Part shown: positions 48,226-60,542 of the stretch, in pieces
How the letters are laid out: every line of letters begins with the position of its first letter
Position numbering within the stretch: the stretch's first letter is position 1
NCBI RefSeq assembly: GCF_001293775.1
Contig: NZ_LGLN01000013.1
Coordinates: 212,400 to 276,399 of the forward strand
Reading direction: 5' to 3'
DNA: 64,000 nt
Source: Pseudomonas syringae pv. cilantro
Lineage (GTDB): Bacteria > Pseudomonadota > Gammaproteobacteria > Pseudomonadales > Pseudomonadaceae
Program-made: the position numbers and the translations under genes
The notes under the pieces: model-generated
What the model was told of the DNA's origin: nothing
What the model saw: only the letters and a program-made list of their open reading frames with translations
Databases searched by the model: none

Positions 48226-50010
48226 ATGAGCAATTTTAGCCTCCCTCTGCTGTTGCGTGCTCCCACGCCAACGCAGTCGAGCCTGACATTCTGTGAAGCC
48301 ACTCCGCGCGACCTGAAACGCTGGATCTCCAGGCTGCCCAAAGCAAACCTCGGGGAAATGGCGCGTCAGCTGTATCAAGGCCTGGCCGAGCTGAACCAGC
48401 TGGTTACCCCCAGTGATAACCGCCTGCAACTGCTTGAACTGCTGCGCCCCGAGGTCTACTTCGTCTGCAAGCACCTCGAACGTCACTTTCTCAACCAGGC
48501 CATTGTGCTCGACGAGCGGCCGCGCAAGGTTGCCAACCTTTGTCAGGCCCTGCAAAACCACTTGGCGACGGGCTACAAACAGATCATCCAGCAGATCGCG
48601 GCGCGTTACAGCAAAGATCAGAGCGGTTTGTTCAGCACCGCGTTGCAACGCGCTATGCATGGCCTCAACGGACCGCTGATTCGCGCCAACCAGCTCTATT
48701 GTCCGGTGCAAGAAGGTCTCTGGCTCGAGATTCATCAGATCTATCAGATCGCCCGTCATTACGGCCTGCACCACGCTATGATCGACGAGCCCATGGCTCA
48801 CCACACCAAAGCGCTGAGCGTCGAACAGACTTACGTGATTGCCCTGCTGATGGGCTGCTCGCGCTGCAATCAGATGCGCCAGCTGAATATCGGCAAACTG
48901 GCCGATGCGCTGGAAGCCTGGAGCCCGTTGGTCAAGTTGCAATTCCCTGCCGAGGAAAGCAGCCTGTTTGCGCTGGACACCACCGCCGACAAACCGCCGC
49001 TGTATGGCACGCTGTTCACTGACGAGCAGATTCCCAGATTGCTCGGCATCGATACCTCCGCGCTGGCGGACGCTATCCATCAGTACCTGGCCCTGCCGGA
49101 CGATCAACGCTCGCCTGCCCGACTGCTGATACCGACTGGCATCAATACCGATCTGTTGCAGCATCTGGCAGCGGCCTGGGGCGATGTCGCCGAACGTGCT
49201 TTTCAGCGCACCGCCGGGCAGGGCACGCTGAAGCTGTGCATTGGCATGAGTGCCCTGCACTACTACGTCGCGGGTCAGAAATCGTTCAGCGAACTGCTGC
49301 AATTGAACAGCGCGACCAACGTTGCGAACTTCTCACTCAAAATGGTCAACGACGCCGACGATGACCCTTGGTCTTCGGCTTTCGATACGCAGCGCGGCAA
49401 CACATCATCCGTGCTGTTGCCGTATGAAGAGATCGAATACCCGAAGATCGACGGCGATAGCGACTCGCTCTCCAACGGTCAACACACCTTCCCGACCTTT
49501 GACCTGAACATCGTCAATCACAGCCCGGGCGGTTATTGCCTGGCGTGGCAGAAAGAGGTGCCACAACAGTTGCAGGCGGGCGAACTGGTCGGGATTCAGG
49601 ACGATGCCGGGCAAGGCTGGAGCGTCGCCATCGTGCGCTGGGTGCGCCAGGTGCGCAGCGGCGGTACGCAAATGGGCATCGAGCTGATCGCGCCTTTTGC
49701 CCAGCCGTGTGGCATGCAACTGATTCGTGAGCAGCAGAACAGCCAGTACCTGCGCACCTTGATGCTGCCGGAAGTACGCGCCATGGACAAACCGCCGACC
49801 GTACTCGCCCCGCGCCTGCCGTTTCAGGAAGGCAGCAAGGTAATGATCAACGTGCATGGCGAGGAACGACGCGCCTCACTGAGCAACCGGCGCATCAGCA
49901 GCGCAAGTTACAACCAGTTCGAATATCAGATGTACGATGCCCCGAGGGTCGCGGAAAGCGAGAAGCCCAAGCCGGGGCAGGAATTCGACTCGCTGTGGGG
50001 CACGCTGTAG
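48226..50010 (+). CDS. PilZ-like domain protein upstream of serB
   Basis: Protein of 594 residues. The N-terminal 430 residues are a helical region of unknown fold (LRPEVYFVCKHLERHFLNQA is typical). A region near residues 440-540 resembles PilZ: NHSPGG fits the (D/N)xSxxG half of the motif, but the RxxxR half is not evident, so binding of cyclic di-GMP is uncertain. The frame opens at 48136; the ATG at 48226 gives MSNFSLPLLLRAP and has GGAG at about 12 bases. It is convergent with serB. From memory PAO1 encodes a similar protein next to psd. Confidence 0.75.
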   Translation: MSNFSLPLLLRAPTPTQSSLTFCEATPRDLKRWISRLPKANLGEMARQLYQGLAELNQLVTPSDNRLQLLELLRPEVYFVCKHLERHFLNQAIVLDERPRKVANLCQALQNHLATGYKQIIQQIAARYSKDQSGLFSTALQRAMHGLNGPLIRANQLYCPVQEGLWLEIHQIYQIARHYGLHHAMIDEPMAHHTKALSVEQTYVIALLMGCSRCNQMRQLNIGKLADALEAWSPLVKLQFPAEESSLFALDTTADKPPLYGTLFTDEQIPRLLGIDTSALADAIHQYLALPDDQRSPARLLIPTGINTDLLQHLAAAWGDVAERAFQRTAGQGTLKLCIGMSALHYYVAGQKSFSELLQLNSATNVANFSLKMVNDADDDPWSSAFDTQRGNTSSVLLPYEEIEYPKIDGDSDSLSNGQHTFPTFDLNIVNHSPGGYCLAWQKEVPQQLQAGELVGIQDDAGQGWSVAIVRWVRQVRSGGTQMGIELIAPFAQPCGMQLIREQQNSQYLRTLMLPEVRAMDKPPTVLAPRLPFQEGSKVMINVHGEERRASLSNRRISSASYNQFEYQMYDAPRVAESEKPKPGQEFDSLWGTL

Positions 50011-50060
50011 GCGTCGCACCCCGTTAACGAATTACGACGCGACTCGTGATCAGCTTGTGA

Positions 50061-51284
50061 TCAGCGCTCCGAACGCTGCGCCTCACGATCACGAAACCCC
50101 AGCAGGTACAGCACGCCGTCCAGCCCCAGCGTCGAAATCGCCTGTTTGGCAGACTGCCTGACCAGCGGCTTGGCCCGGAACGCCACGCCCAGCCCGGCAA
50201 TCGCCAGCATCGGCAGATCATTGGCCCCGTCACCGACCGCGATGGTCTGTTCAAGGCTCAGGCCTTCCTTATGCGCCAGTTCACGCAGCAAATCTGCCTT
50301 GCGCTGGGCATTGACGATCGGCTCGACGGCCACGCCGGTGACCTTGCCATCGACCACTTCCAGCTCGTTGGCGAATACGTAGTCGATGCCCAGCTTCGCT
50401 TGCAGCTGTTTGGCAAAATACGTGAAGCCACCTGACAGAATCGCGGTCTTGTAGCCCAGGCGCTTGAGTTCGGCGAACAGCGTTTCAGCGCCCTCGGTCA
50501 GGCGCAGCGAAGCGCCGATTTCGTCCAGCACGCTGACATCCAGCCCCTTGAGCAGCGCCAGACGCTCCTTGAAACTTTCGCTGAAATCCAGCTCGCCGCG
50601 CATCGCCCGCTCGGTGATCTCGGAAACCTGCTCGCCAACGCCTGCGGCCTTGGCCAGTTCGTCGATCACCTCGGCTTCGATCAGGGTCGAATCCATGTCG
50701 AACACCGCCAGGCGTCGATTGCGGCGGAACAGTGAGTCCTGCTGGAAGGCGATATCGACGTTCAGCTCCTGCGCCACGGCAAGAAACTCGGCCTGCATGG
50801 CCTTCGGATCGGCAGGCTCACCACGCACCGTGAACTCGATGCAGCCCTTGCCCTTGTCGGCGGGGGTGTCGAGCGGCATGCGCCCTGACAGACGATCGAT
50901 CTGATCGATGTTCAGCCCGTATTTCGCGGTAATGGCACTGACGCACTGCAATTGCTCGGCAGTGACCTTGCGGGTCAGCAGCGTCACAATGTGTCGCGCC
51001 TTGCCCTGGCCGTCGACCCACTGCTGATAATCCTCTTCAGACACCGCCGTGAAGCGCACCTGCTGGTCCAGCTTGTAGGCGGTGAACAGGATGTCCTTGA
51101 GCACGGACGAGCCTTCGACGGTATCCGGAATTTCAACCAGGATGCCGAACGACAGGGTGTCGTGGATCACCGCCTGACCAATATCGAGAATGTTCACGCC
51201 ACCCTGGGCGAGGACGCCGGTGATGGCTGCGGTGAGACCGGGACGGTCGACACCAGTGATGTTAATCAGGACGATTTCGCGCAA
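50061..51284 (-). CDS. serB: Phosphoserine phosphatase SerB
   Basis: Last step of serine synthesis: removes phosphate from phosphoserine. The 407 residues have two N-terminal ACT-like domains (REIVLINITGVDRPGLTAAIT) and a C-terminal HAD domain with the nucleophile motif FDMDSTLIEAEV, GGFTYFA and GDGANDLPML. The ATG at 51326 is in frame, but TTG at 51284 has GGGGGTG six bases ahead and gives the family N-terminus. Divergent from the Smp-like gene, an association also known in E. coli. Confidence 0.96.
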   Translation of the reverse strand: MREIVLINITGVDRPGLTAAITGVLAQGGVNILDIGQAVIHDTLSFGILVEIPDTVEGSSVLKDILFTAYKLDQQVRFTAVSEEDYQQWVDGQGKARHIVTLLTRKVTAEQLQCVSAITAKYGLNIDQIDRLSGRMPLDTPADKGKGCIEFTVRGEPADPKAMQAEFLAVAQELNVDIAFQQDSLFRRNRRLAVFDMDSTLIEAEVIDELAKAAGVGEQVSEITERAMRGELDFSESFKERLALLKGLDVSVLDEIGASLRLTEGAETLFAELKRLGYKTAILSGGFTYFAKQLQAKLGIDYVFANELEVVDGKVTGVAVEPIVNAQRKADLLRELAHKEGLSLEQTIAVGDGANDLPMLAIAGLGVAFRAKPLVRQSAKQAISTLGLDGVLYLLGFRDREAQRSER

Positions 51285-51354
51285 GGCGCACCCCCGCAGT
51301 GGAAAAAAACCGCATTCTAACCACATTCAGTGACCATCGGGCACAGGCAGCGCT

Positions 51355-51382
51355 TTGCCGCTACTGGGTCGCTCGTTATACT
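51355..51382 (+). promoter_or_regulatory. Sigma-70-like promoter of the Smp-like gene
   Basis: TTGCCG at 51355-51360, a 16-base spacer and TATACT at 51377-51382. Transcription would start near 51389, which excludes the upstream ATG at 51355 and supports the GTG at 51415. Confidence 0.6.
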
Positions 51383-51414
51383 GCGCGACAACTTCACCGA
51401 AAGAGCCGTGCTCT

Positions 51415-52965
51415 GTGAACCGGCCCACGCCCGTTAAAACCGATAATTTCTTCCTGCTCATCTTTCGTGCCCTGCGTCATCGCCGGATACCGATTGCTTT
51501 GCGCATTGCCAGCCATAACGTGATCCTGGTCGCTTTGGCGCTGGTGATCTACGCCGGTGTCATGGGTCTGCAGTTCAAGCAGGCCATGCATGAACAGGCG
51601 GATGCGCTGGGGCAGGCCCTGACGACCCAGACCGCCACCTCGGCCACCGAGCTGTTGGTGTCCAACGACATCCTCAGTCTCAACGTGCTGCTGGGCAATC
51701 TGGTCAAAAACCCGCTGGTCGCACATGCCGCGATCTACAGCGTCGACAACCGCATTCTTGCGGAAGCCGGCCAGCGCCCGAAAAACGGGATTCTGGGTGA
51801 GGCGCAGGGGCTTTATGAAATCAAGATAACCTTCCAGGACACGATGGCAGGTCATCTGCGCATCAGCCTCGACATGTCGCAGTTCCAGCAGCCGATGACC
51901 ATCAGCCTGCAAAGCATGGGCATTCTGGCCGGTATCCTGCTGGCCCTCGCACTGGCCCTGAGCCTGCGTCTGGGCCGTCATATCTCCACGCCTCTGATGC
52001 AGATGCGCATCTGGCTGCGCAACATCGACCCTTACACCCCGGCCACTGACCGCCAGGACGAGATCGGCGACATTGCCCGGCAGTTGCGCACGTCGTTCGC
52101 GCCACCTGAGCCCGAACCTGAACCGTTGCCCGAGCCTGACGCCGAGTACGACAGCGACGAGGATGACGAGCCGTATCTGGAGCCGGAAGACAAGCCTGCA
52201 CCAACGGTTTCAGCCCGCACGCCCGCAGCCAGCGAGCCGAAACCGCGCCTGCCTGCGCCGCCCGTACAGCGCCGCATCGTTGCCGAAGAAGATGAAGAAG
52301 ACGAGGAAGATCCGTTCGCGGACCTGCGTGATACGTCAAGCAATGCGCCCGCCGTCCGTCCCGCTGCCGCCCCTGCCGTTCAGAGCGAACCGCACGACAG
52401 CGCAGTGCTGGCTGTCCAGCTTGGCGCGCAGGATCAATTGCGCCGCCTGCCGCGTGCCCGCCTGACCGAACTGCTGCAACGCTATCGCGACTGCCTCGAT
52501 CAAGCGGCCTCTCTGTACGAAGGTGAGCTGCACACCCTGAATGACGGCAGCACCCTGATGTTGTTCCACAGCCACGAAAGCGGCGAAGACTACCTGACCA
52601 ACGCGATCTGCTGCGGCGAACTGTTGCGGGCACTGAGTCATGCCTTGCAGATTGAAGTCGCGGACAGTGGCATCACCTTGCAACTGCAACTGGGCCTGAC
52701 GCTGGGTGAAAACCTGAGCGATCTGAGCCAGATCGACCTGCTGCTGACCGAGACCGCACAGGATGCATTGGCACTGTCGCAGCACAGTCGTAATCTGCTT
52801 CTGGTCGAACGGCGCATCAACGATGACCCGCTGATCCGCCAACGCGCCCGCATCCGCCCCATCGCCAGCCCGGAAGGTGCTTGCTGCGTAGAACGCCTGA
52901 TGGAGCCCTACCCATCAATGCTCGAACGCCAACTGTCGCGCATGCACGAAACCAACAAAGTCTGA
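51415..52965 (+). CDS. Smp/YtjB-like membrane protein
   Basis: Membrane protein of 516 residues. One membrane segment lies near residues 28-48 (NVILVALALVIYAGVMGLQF) and another near residues 165-185 (GILAGILLALALALSLRLG), enclosing a periplasmic loop of about 120 residues, followed by a HAMP-like stretch. A very acidic Pro/Glu/Asp-rich linker follows, then a C-terminal domain of about 170 residues with no clear motif. The N-terminal half and its position divergent from serB match the Smp (YtjB) family; the C-terminal part is specific to Pseudomonas. GTG start at 51415 fits the promoter ahead. Function is unknown. Confidence 0.78.
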   Translation: MNRPTPVKTDNFFLLIFRALRHRRIPIALRIASHNVILVALALVIYAGVMGLQFKQAMHEQADALGQALTTQTATSATELLVSNDILSLNVLLGNLVKNPLVAHAAIYSVDNRILAEAGQRPKNGILGEAQGLYEIKITFQDTMAGHLRISLDMSQFQQPMTISLQSMGILAGILLALALALSLRLGRHISTPLMQMRIWLRNIDPYTPATDRQDEIGDIARQLRTSFAPPEPEPEPLPEPDAEYDSDEDDEPYLEPEDKPAPTVSARTPAASEPKPRLPAPPVQRRIVAEEDEEDEEDPFADLRDTSSNAPAVRPAAAPAVQSEPHDSAVLAVQLGAQDQLRRLPRARLTELLQRYRDCLDQAASLYEGELHTLNDGSTLMLFHSHESGEDYLTNAICCGELLRALSHALQIEVADSGITLQLQLGLTLGENLSDLSQIDLLLTETAQDALALSQHSRNLLLVERRINDDPLIRQRARIRPIASPEGACCVERLMEPYPSMLERQLSRMHETNKV

Positions 52966-52989
52966 CCATCACCTATCACTGAAACTATC

Positions 52990-53115
52990 GTGCCCATGCT
53001 CCGCATGGCACGCCGTTCTGGACGCTCCGCGTCCGATCTTGAATGTGCGGCGCGACGCAGATCTGTGACGCGGAGCGTCACGAACGGCATTCCTACGCTG
53101 GAGCGTGAAGAACGA
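52990..53115. repeat. GC-rich inverted-repeat element (REP-like)
   Basis: Cluster of short inverted repeats between convergent genes: GTGCCCATGC with GCATGGCAC near 52990-53011, GACGCTCCGCGTC at 53021-53033 and its complement GACGCGGAGCGTC at 53067-53079, and a degenerate GCTGGAGCGT copy near 53097-53106. The layout matches the mosaic intergenic repeats seen in high copy in P. syringae group genomes. Confidence 0.65.
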
Positions 53116-53155
53116 TAGGTGTCCGGGCTGAAACGAGAGCTATCAGCGCACCAAC

Positions 53156-53188
53156 AAAAAGCCCGCATCGCTGCGGGCTTCTTTGTTT
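53156..53188. terminator. Bidirectional terminator between Smp-like and PqiC-like genes
   Basis: Stem GCCCGCA/TGCGGGC with loop TCGC; A5 on the left gives a U tract for the minus-strand lipoprotein gene, and TTCTTTGTTT on the right serves the plus strand. Confidence 0.85.
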
Positions 53189-53200
53189 GTCCGATTCATT

Positions 53201-53899
53201 CTAGAAGCGGAACACTTCAAGATCGGTGCGGATAGGGGATGCCAGTGGCATTCTTGGCTTGTCGGGCTCTTTGGCCTTGGCGACAGGGGCTTTCTTTGGT
53301 TCGTCCAGTGGCTGCCAGGCAATCGGTTTGATGGCCGTGCTGACCTGATCGACCAGACGTTGCAGGAGCATGCCTTGCGCCTTGACCTGATCGGCCGAGC
53401 TGCCAGAGTGAACCTGTTCGAGGTGCACCAGTCGGCTGTCCCTAACGTGGCCCTTGCGGTCCAGAAGGCGCCATTGCGCATCCAGAACGGCTGGCTGTTT
53501 GGCGCCGGAGTCCAGACGGGTGATCGACAATACGACCTGTACGTCCGGCGTGAAACTGGCAACCGCAGGGGCCATCACGACTCGCTGGCTGTCCAGCTTC
53601 CAGGCCAGTTGCCGCAGCAGCAACTGGTCGATGTCCGAAGACAGATTGCCCGCCCAGCGCCCGTCGGGCGATACGGTCAAGGTGCCGTCAGGCTGGCGTT
53701 GCAGAAGGGTTTCGCGTTGCAGATAGTCGGCCACCGAAACAGGACCCAGCAATACTGCCAGACCACTACTCTGTTTCGGCTGACCAGGCTCACCGCTATC
53801 GAGCTGATACAGCGCGGTCGGCTGGCGCGAACTGCAACCAGCCAGACCCAGAACGCCGGTCATCAGCAAGATCAAGGGAAGTCGTAAGAAATTCATCAT
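53201..53899 (-). CDS. PqiC/YmbA-like lipoprotein
   Basis: Lipoprotein of 232 residues. The signal ends in a lipobox LAGC followed by SSRQPTALYQLDSGEP, the typical start of the ABC-type transport auxiliary lipoprotein family (PqiC/YmbA, DUF330). Blocks VLLGPVSVADYLQR and LSSDIDQLLLRQLAWKL support this. PqiC works with PqiAB in lipid traffic between membranes, but no pqiAB genes lie beside this copy. A TTG at 53908 and ATGs at 53899 and 53896 are possible starts. Confidence 0.87.
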   Translation of the reverse strand: MMNFLRLPLILLMTGVLGLAGCSSRQPTALYQLDSGEPGQPKQSSGLAVLLGPVSVADYLQRETLLQRQPDGTLTVSPDGRWAGNLSSDIDQLLLRQLAWKLDSQRVVMAPAVASFTPDVQVVLSITRLDSGAKQPAVLDAQWRLLDRKGHVRDSRLVHLEQVHSGSSADQVKAQGMLLQRLVDQVSTAIKPIAWQPLDEPKKAPVAKAKEPDKPRMPLASPIRTDLEVFRF

Positions 53900-54079
53900 C
53901 CCATCCAAGTGGCCGTCCAGAGACTGGCCACGGTATAAGTACTTTCAAGACCCATGAAGGCACTGAGCCACGCATGCACCCCAAGACCTCATATCATCCG
54001 TGAATATGCTTTCTGACTCCAGCGATTATGCATCGTACTTCATGGCAAAACGAAGAACACTGGTGCCAGATCAGTGTTT

Positions 54080-56335
54080 TCAGCTATTTTCCACCAATAA
54101 CCCGTCGACGCGCTGGAAGCCCCTTGGCAGCTTGTTACCCCGTCGACCACGCTCACCCTTGTAATGTTCGAGATCTTCAGGTTTGAGCGAAAGGGTTCGT
54201 TTACCGGCCTGAAGCACCAGCGTAGCGCCCTGCGCGATCACCGCCAGGTCGGTTACATATTCCTCGCGACTGGCCACCCGCTCGCCCGGAATACCGATGA
54301 TCTTGTTGCCCTTGCCTTTGCCCAGTTGCGGCAGGTCGCTGATCTTGAACACCAGCAGGCGACCTTCGGTGGTCACCGCGGCCAGCCAGTTCTGTTCACG
54401 ATCCGGCACAGGTCGCGGCAGAATGACCTTGGCCCCGGCAGGCAGGCTCAGTAGCGCCTTGCCCGCCTTGTTCTTGGCTTGCAGGTCTTCGCCCTTGACC
54501 ACGAAACCATAACCTGCGTCGGACGCGATCACGTACAGCGCGTCATCTTCCGGCATCAGGACGCACTCGAACGTCGCGCCCGGTGGCGGTTGCAGTTTGC
54601 CGGTCAACGGTTCGCCCTGCCCGCGTGCAGACGGCAGGGTGTGCGCAGGTACCGAGTAACTGCGCCCGGTGGAGTCGATAAACACCGCAAACTGGTTGGA
54701 GCGGCCAATCGACGAGGTCTTGAAGCCATCCCCCGCTTTGTAGGAAAGCCCGGTGGCATCGATGTCATGACCCTTGGCGCAGCGCACCCAGCCTTTTTCC
54801 GAGAGCACCACGGTGACCGGCTCGGTCGGCATCAGTTCGTTCTCAGACAGCGCCCTGGCTTCGGCGCGAGCAACGATTGGCGAGCGGCGGTCATCGCCGT
54901 AGGTTTCAGCATCAGCGATCAGCTCGGCGCGAACCAGCTTGCGCAGCTTGGCCTCGCTGCCCAGCAGGGCCAGCAGTTTTGCCTGTTCCTTGCGCAACGC
55001 ATCCTGCTCGCTGCGCAGCTTCATTTCTTCCAGACGCGCCAACTGGCGCAGCCGGGTGTCGAGGATGTAGTCGGCCTGGATTTCGGTCAGGCCAAAGCGG
55101 GCAATCAGCTCTGCCTTGGGATGCTCGGCGGTCCGGATGATGTGGATCACTTCATCCAGGTTCAGGTACGCGGTGAGCAAACCGTCCAACAGATGCAGGC
55201 GGTGTTCGACCTTGTCCAGACGAAATTTCAGACGACGCCGCACAGTACCGATGCGGAACGTCAGCCACTCGCCGAGCAGGGTCTTGAGGTTCTTGAGTTG
55301 CGGTTTTCCGTCCAGACCGATGATGTTGATGTTCACCCGGTAGCTGGATTCAAGCTCCGTGGTGGCGAACAAATGTTGCATCAGTTCGTCCAGCTCAACC
55401 CGGTTGGAGCGCGGGATGATCACGATGCGGCAGGGGTTTTCGTGGTCCGACTCGTCGCGCAGGTCAGCGACCATCGGCAGCTTCTTGGCCTGCATCTGCG
55501 CGGCGATCTGCTCCAGCACTTTGGCCCCGGAGACCTGATGCGGCAACGAGGTGACGATAATGTCGCCATCCTCGATGCGATAAACCGCCCGCATGCGCAC
55601 CGAGCCACGACCGGTCTCATAGATTTTCAGCAGGTCGGCGCGCGGGGTGATGATCTCCGCTTCGGTCGGATAATCCGGCCCGAGTATGTGCTCGCACAGC
55701 TCTGGAATCGTGGCCTTGGGGTCATCCAGCAGATGAACGCAGGCACTGGCGACTTCGCGCAGGTTGTGGGGCGGGACGTCAGTGGCCATGCCGACTGCAA
55801 TGCCGGTAGTGCCATTGAGCAGGATGTTCGGCAAACGCGCCGGCAACACCGCCGGCTCATCGAGGGTACCGTCGAAGTTCGGCACCCAGTCCGCAGTGCC
55901 CTGGCCCAGTTCGCTGAGCAGCACTTCGGAATAGCGCGACAGCCGCGCCTCGGTGTAACGCATGGCCGCGAACGACTTGGGATCATCCGGCGCACCCCAG
56001 TTGCCCTGCCCGTCCACCAGCGTGTAGCGATAGCTGAACGGCTGAGCCATCAGCACCATGGCTTCATAACAGGCCGAGTCGCCGTGCGGATGGAACTTGC
56101 CGAGCACGTCGCCGACGGTACGCGCCGACTTCTTGTGTTTGGCATCGGCGCCCAGGCCCAGCTCGCTCATCGCGTAGATGATGCGGCGCTGTACCGGCTT
56201 GAGGCCGTCGCCGATGTGCGGCAGGGCACGATCCATGATGACGTACATGGAGTAGTTGAGGTAGGCCTGTTCGGTGAAGTCCGCCAGTGATCGGCGTTCT
56301 ACGCCATCCAGGCTGAGGTCAAGGGAGTCGCTCAT
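54080..56335 (-). CDS. parC: DNA topoisomerase IV subunit A
   Basis: Breaks and rejoins DNA in the enzyme that unlinks daughter chromosomes. The 751 residues hold the winged-helix/tower region with catalytic Tyr in [28 protein letters not shown] at the start with [19 protein letters not shown], and a C-terminal beta-pinwheel. The Ser in [11 protein letters not shown] is the usual wild-type residue at the quinolone-resistance position. Last gene of a compact minus-strand unit that begins with parE. Confidence 0.98.
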   Translation of the reverse strand: MSDSLDLSLDGVERRSLADFTEQAYLNYSMYVIMDRALPHIGDGLKPVQRRIIYAMSELGLGADAKHKKSARTVGDVLGKFHPHGDSACYEAMVLMAQPFSYRYTLVDGQGNWGAPDDPKSFAAMRYTEARLSRYSEVLLSELGQGTADWVPNFDGTLDEPAVLPARLPNILLNGTTGIAVGMATDVPPHNLREVASACVHLLDDPKATIPELCEHILGPDYPTEAEIITPRADLLKIYETGRGSVRMRAVYRIEDGDIIVTSLPHQVSGAKVLEQIAAQMQAKKLPMVADLRDESDHENPCRIVIIPRSNRVELDELMQHLFATTELESSYRVNINIIGLDGKPQLKNLKTLLGEWLTFRIGTVRRRLKFRLDKVEHRLHLLDGLLTAYLNLDEVIHIIRTAEHPKAELIARFGLTEIQADYILDTRLRQLARLEEMKLRSEQDALRKEQAKLLALLGSEAKLRKLVRAELIADAETYGDDRRSPIVARAEARALSENELMPTEPVTVVLSEKGWVRCAKGHDIDATGLSYKAGDGFKTSSIGRSNQFAVFIDSTGRSYSVPAHTLPSARGQGEPLTGKLQPPPGATFECVLMPEDDALYVIASDAGYGFVVKGEDLQAKNKAGKALLSLPAGAKVILPRPVPDREQNWLAAVTTEGRLLVFKISDLPQLGKGKGNKIIGIPGERVASREEYVTDLAVIAQGATLVLQAGKRTLSLKPEDLEHYKGERGRRGNKLPRGFQRVDGLLVENS

Positions 56336-56345
56336 GCGGGCCTCA

Positions 56346-56867
56346 TCATTTCGTTGACTGGCGCAGCAGCAAGTTGCCGCCGCGCTGTGTGAATTCGAGT
56401 TGTTTCATTGCGCTCATGCCCAGCAGCACTTGCTCGCCTTCCAGGCCAGGCGCTACCAGTGCACGCACGTTGCTCAGAACGATATCGCCCAGTTGCAGGC
56501 GGTCCAGCGTGGTACGAAAGCCCTGGCTGTTGCCATTGGCGGTGCTGACCGTGACCGGCAAGCCGCGCTTCAGACCCAGGCTATCGGCCATGTCACCGGG
56601 AATGGCGACGTCGGTCGCCCCGGTGTCGATCATCAATTCCACCGTCCGGCCGTTGATCTGGCCGGTACTCACAAAATGCCCCTGACGATTGCCAGCCAGT
56701 TGCACTTCTATATAACCGTCACCGTGTTGCGAGCTCACCACCGTATTGGGGTTTTGCTGCTTGTCTTCCCAATCGCCGAAAAAGCGGGTGGCCAGAAACA
56801 GACCCGCCGCCCAGGCAACAATCATCAACACCTTGCCAGCGCGTCTGCCGGGCTGCACGTTACTCAC
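56346..56867 (-). CDS. Retropepsin-like aspartic protease, membrane-anchored
   Basis: Protein of 173 residues with one N-terminal membrane segment ([19 protein letters not shown]) and a retroviral-type aspartic protease domain: [14 protein letters not shown] holds the catalytic DTG. It resembles the TIGR02281 family; only one DTG per chain, so it should act as a dimer. The GTG start overlaps the upstream gene's stop by four bases. It sits between parE and parC, ten bases before parC. Substrate unknown. Confidence 0.88.
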   Translation of the reverse strand: MSNVQPGRRAGKVLMIVAWAAGLFLATRFFGDWEDKQQNPNTVVSSQHGDGYIEVQLAGNRQGHFVSTGQINGRTVELMIDTGATDVAIPGDMADSLGLKRGLPVTVSTANGNSQGFRTTLDRLQLGDIVLSNVRALVAPGLEGEQVLLGMSAMKQLEFTQRGGNLLLRQSTK

Positions 56868-57855
56868 TGAGCAGCGCTCCAGCCGCCCTCTGGCGCAGCG
56901 AAACGCCAGACAATCGGGCGCTTTTCTCCGTCGGCGCGGGCACCAAAGTTATTGTCGATGCCGATCCAGGCACCGCTCTCGTCCACCACCAGAGCCTCGG
57001 TCAGACCATAAGGCTGATCGTAACGGCGCGACGGCACCATCGCCTCTTTGGCGAACGACCAGCAACGCTCGATCTGCCCGCTCGCAACGTCTCGCCGACA
57101 AATGCGGTACACCGCGCGTTCCAGCGTGAACAGCTTGCCGTTGTACAGCGACAGATCGGAAAAATCCGTGGAAACCTTCTTGCTGCCCTGCTCCGGCGGC
57201 AGATTGTCCAGACCGGACTCGGACAGGAGCACACAGCTTTTCCCGCAGGTCCATTGCTCCTGACCGCGCCTGACCACCAGCAAACCACGCTTCTCGCGTT
57301 CGGCGGCCAGCCAGATGCGGTCGCCTGCGGCATTCATGGCGATGCCTTCGAAGATCGCGTTGAAGTGCTGCAACATGCCTTGCGCACGAGCCTGCTCGAT
57401 CAGTGCTTTGGGCAGCGGCAGCCAAGACGGCGCGCCATTGACCGGAACCTTGAGCACCGTGCCATAAGCTTCGCTGATCAGGTAGCGATTCCCGGCAGCG
57501 TCACAACTGACCCCTTCGAAATCCAGATTTCCGCCGCGCACCAGCGCCGACAGGCCAGCCATCGAGCGCAGGTTCAACGGCAAGTAGCTCTGAGGTGTCG
57601 GCGCATCGATACGACGCGGCTCGGCCTTCCAGGTGTTTTCCGACACATCAAGACTGTAAAGCAGGTTGTCGTCGCGGTCGGAAACCGTCCACAACTGACC
57701 ATTGCACATGGCCAGGCCGGACAGATTACCGCCCACCATGCCATCTACCGGATGCTCGGATTGCAACTTCAGGGCCTCAAGCGGCGCGGCGAAAACCGGC
57801 GCGACGATAGAGGAAGCCAGAGCAGCGCAGACCAGCGCCGCGAGCCAGGCTTGCA

Positions 57856-57856
<1 letters not shown>
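56864..57856 (-). CDS. Esterase-like phytase family / SdiA-regulated-like periplasmic protein
   Basis: Secreted protein of 330 residues with a Sec signal (about 24 residues, ending AFAAP). Repeated NGQLWTVSDRDD and NGKLFTLER strands suggest a beta-propeller, and the whole resembles the esterase-like activity of phytase family. ATG at 57856 shares a base with the parE stop; a TTG one codon upstream is possible and has GAGG ahead. The next gene overlaps its end by four bases. Its substrate is unknown; its position between parE and parC implies co-expression only. Confidence 0.8.
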
Positions 57857-59769
<1,913 letters not shown>

Positions 59770-59836
59770 TTATCAATCTTTCATGAAATTTCAGGGATTC
59801 AATGTTCTTGCATTCATGTGACCGGGCATCGATCAC

Positions 59837-60454
59837 CTACAGCGCTGACACGTCGATCTTTTGCAGCATATCAGGGGCAAATCCGGCAAACGTCAGCAGT
59901 GCCGGCATGCGCTCGGCAAAACCCTGAAAGCTGTGATCGCCGCCCGCCTGAATACGCAAGGAACAGGCCCGGTAAAACTGCTCGGCGCGCCGGTAATCGA
60001 GCGTCTCGTCACCGGTCTGCAACCACACCTGAAACTGCTGCGGGTCTTGCGGAGCCGGAACTTCCAGCTCGGCCAGCGCCTGAATGTGATCTTCGGTCAG
60101 TTGCCACTGCTCGCCGGTGTGCAGATTCTGCTGCATGCCGAGAAACCCGTCGAACAGCTGATGCGGGTTGACCGCCGGATTGATCAGTACCGCTTTGAGA
60201 CCGTGGCGCTGTGCCAAGTGAGTCGCATAGTAGCCGCCGAGGGAGCTGCCGACCAGTAATGGCCGCCCCAGTTCGGCAATGGCCGACTCGAGTTGCAGCA
60301 TGGCCTGACGCGGATGGTGATGCAGTTCAGGGACCTGTAACCGATCGGCCAGCCCTAAAGAGGTCATCAGCGCGATCAGTTGACGGGCCTTTACTGACTG
60401 GGCCGAACTGTTCAGGCCATGGATATACAGCAATGCAGGTGTGTCGCTGATCAC
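59837..60454 (-). CDS. yqiA: YqiA family alpha/beta-hydrolase esterase
   Basis: Small esterase of 205 residues. The N-terminus LLYIHGLNSSAQSVKARQL has the HGxxS oxyanion region, the nucleophile elbow is GSSLGG and the catalytic His is in GGDHSFQGF. YqiA proteins act on short-chain esters, with the physiological substrate unknown. It starts at a GTG, 88 bases after cpdA and just ahead of parE, as in other pseudomonads and E. coli. Confidence 0.93.
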   Translation of the reverse strand: MISDTPALLYIHGLNSSAQSVKARQLIALMTSLGLADRLQVPELHHHPRQAMLQLESAIAELGRPLLVGSSLGGYYATHLAQRHGLKAVLINPAVNPHQLFDGFLGMQQNLHTGEQWQLTEDHIQALAELEVPAPQDPQQFQVWLQTGDETLDYRRAEQFYRACSLRIQAGGDHSFQGFAERMPALLTFAGFAPDMLQKIDVSAL

Positions 60455-60542
60455 GCTGTCGCTCCCGAGTGCGGTGCAAAGCCGTGTAGTTTACAGGGAC
60501 TCACGCTACAACACCTCACCGGAAACGTGTCGAACTGCTCAT

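Noticed and set aside
54479..56290. Plus-strand frame of 603 codons antisense to parC
   Set aside because: Shadow of parC; no recognisable domain.
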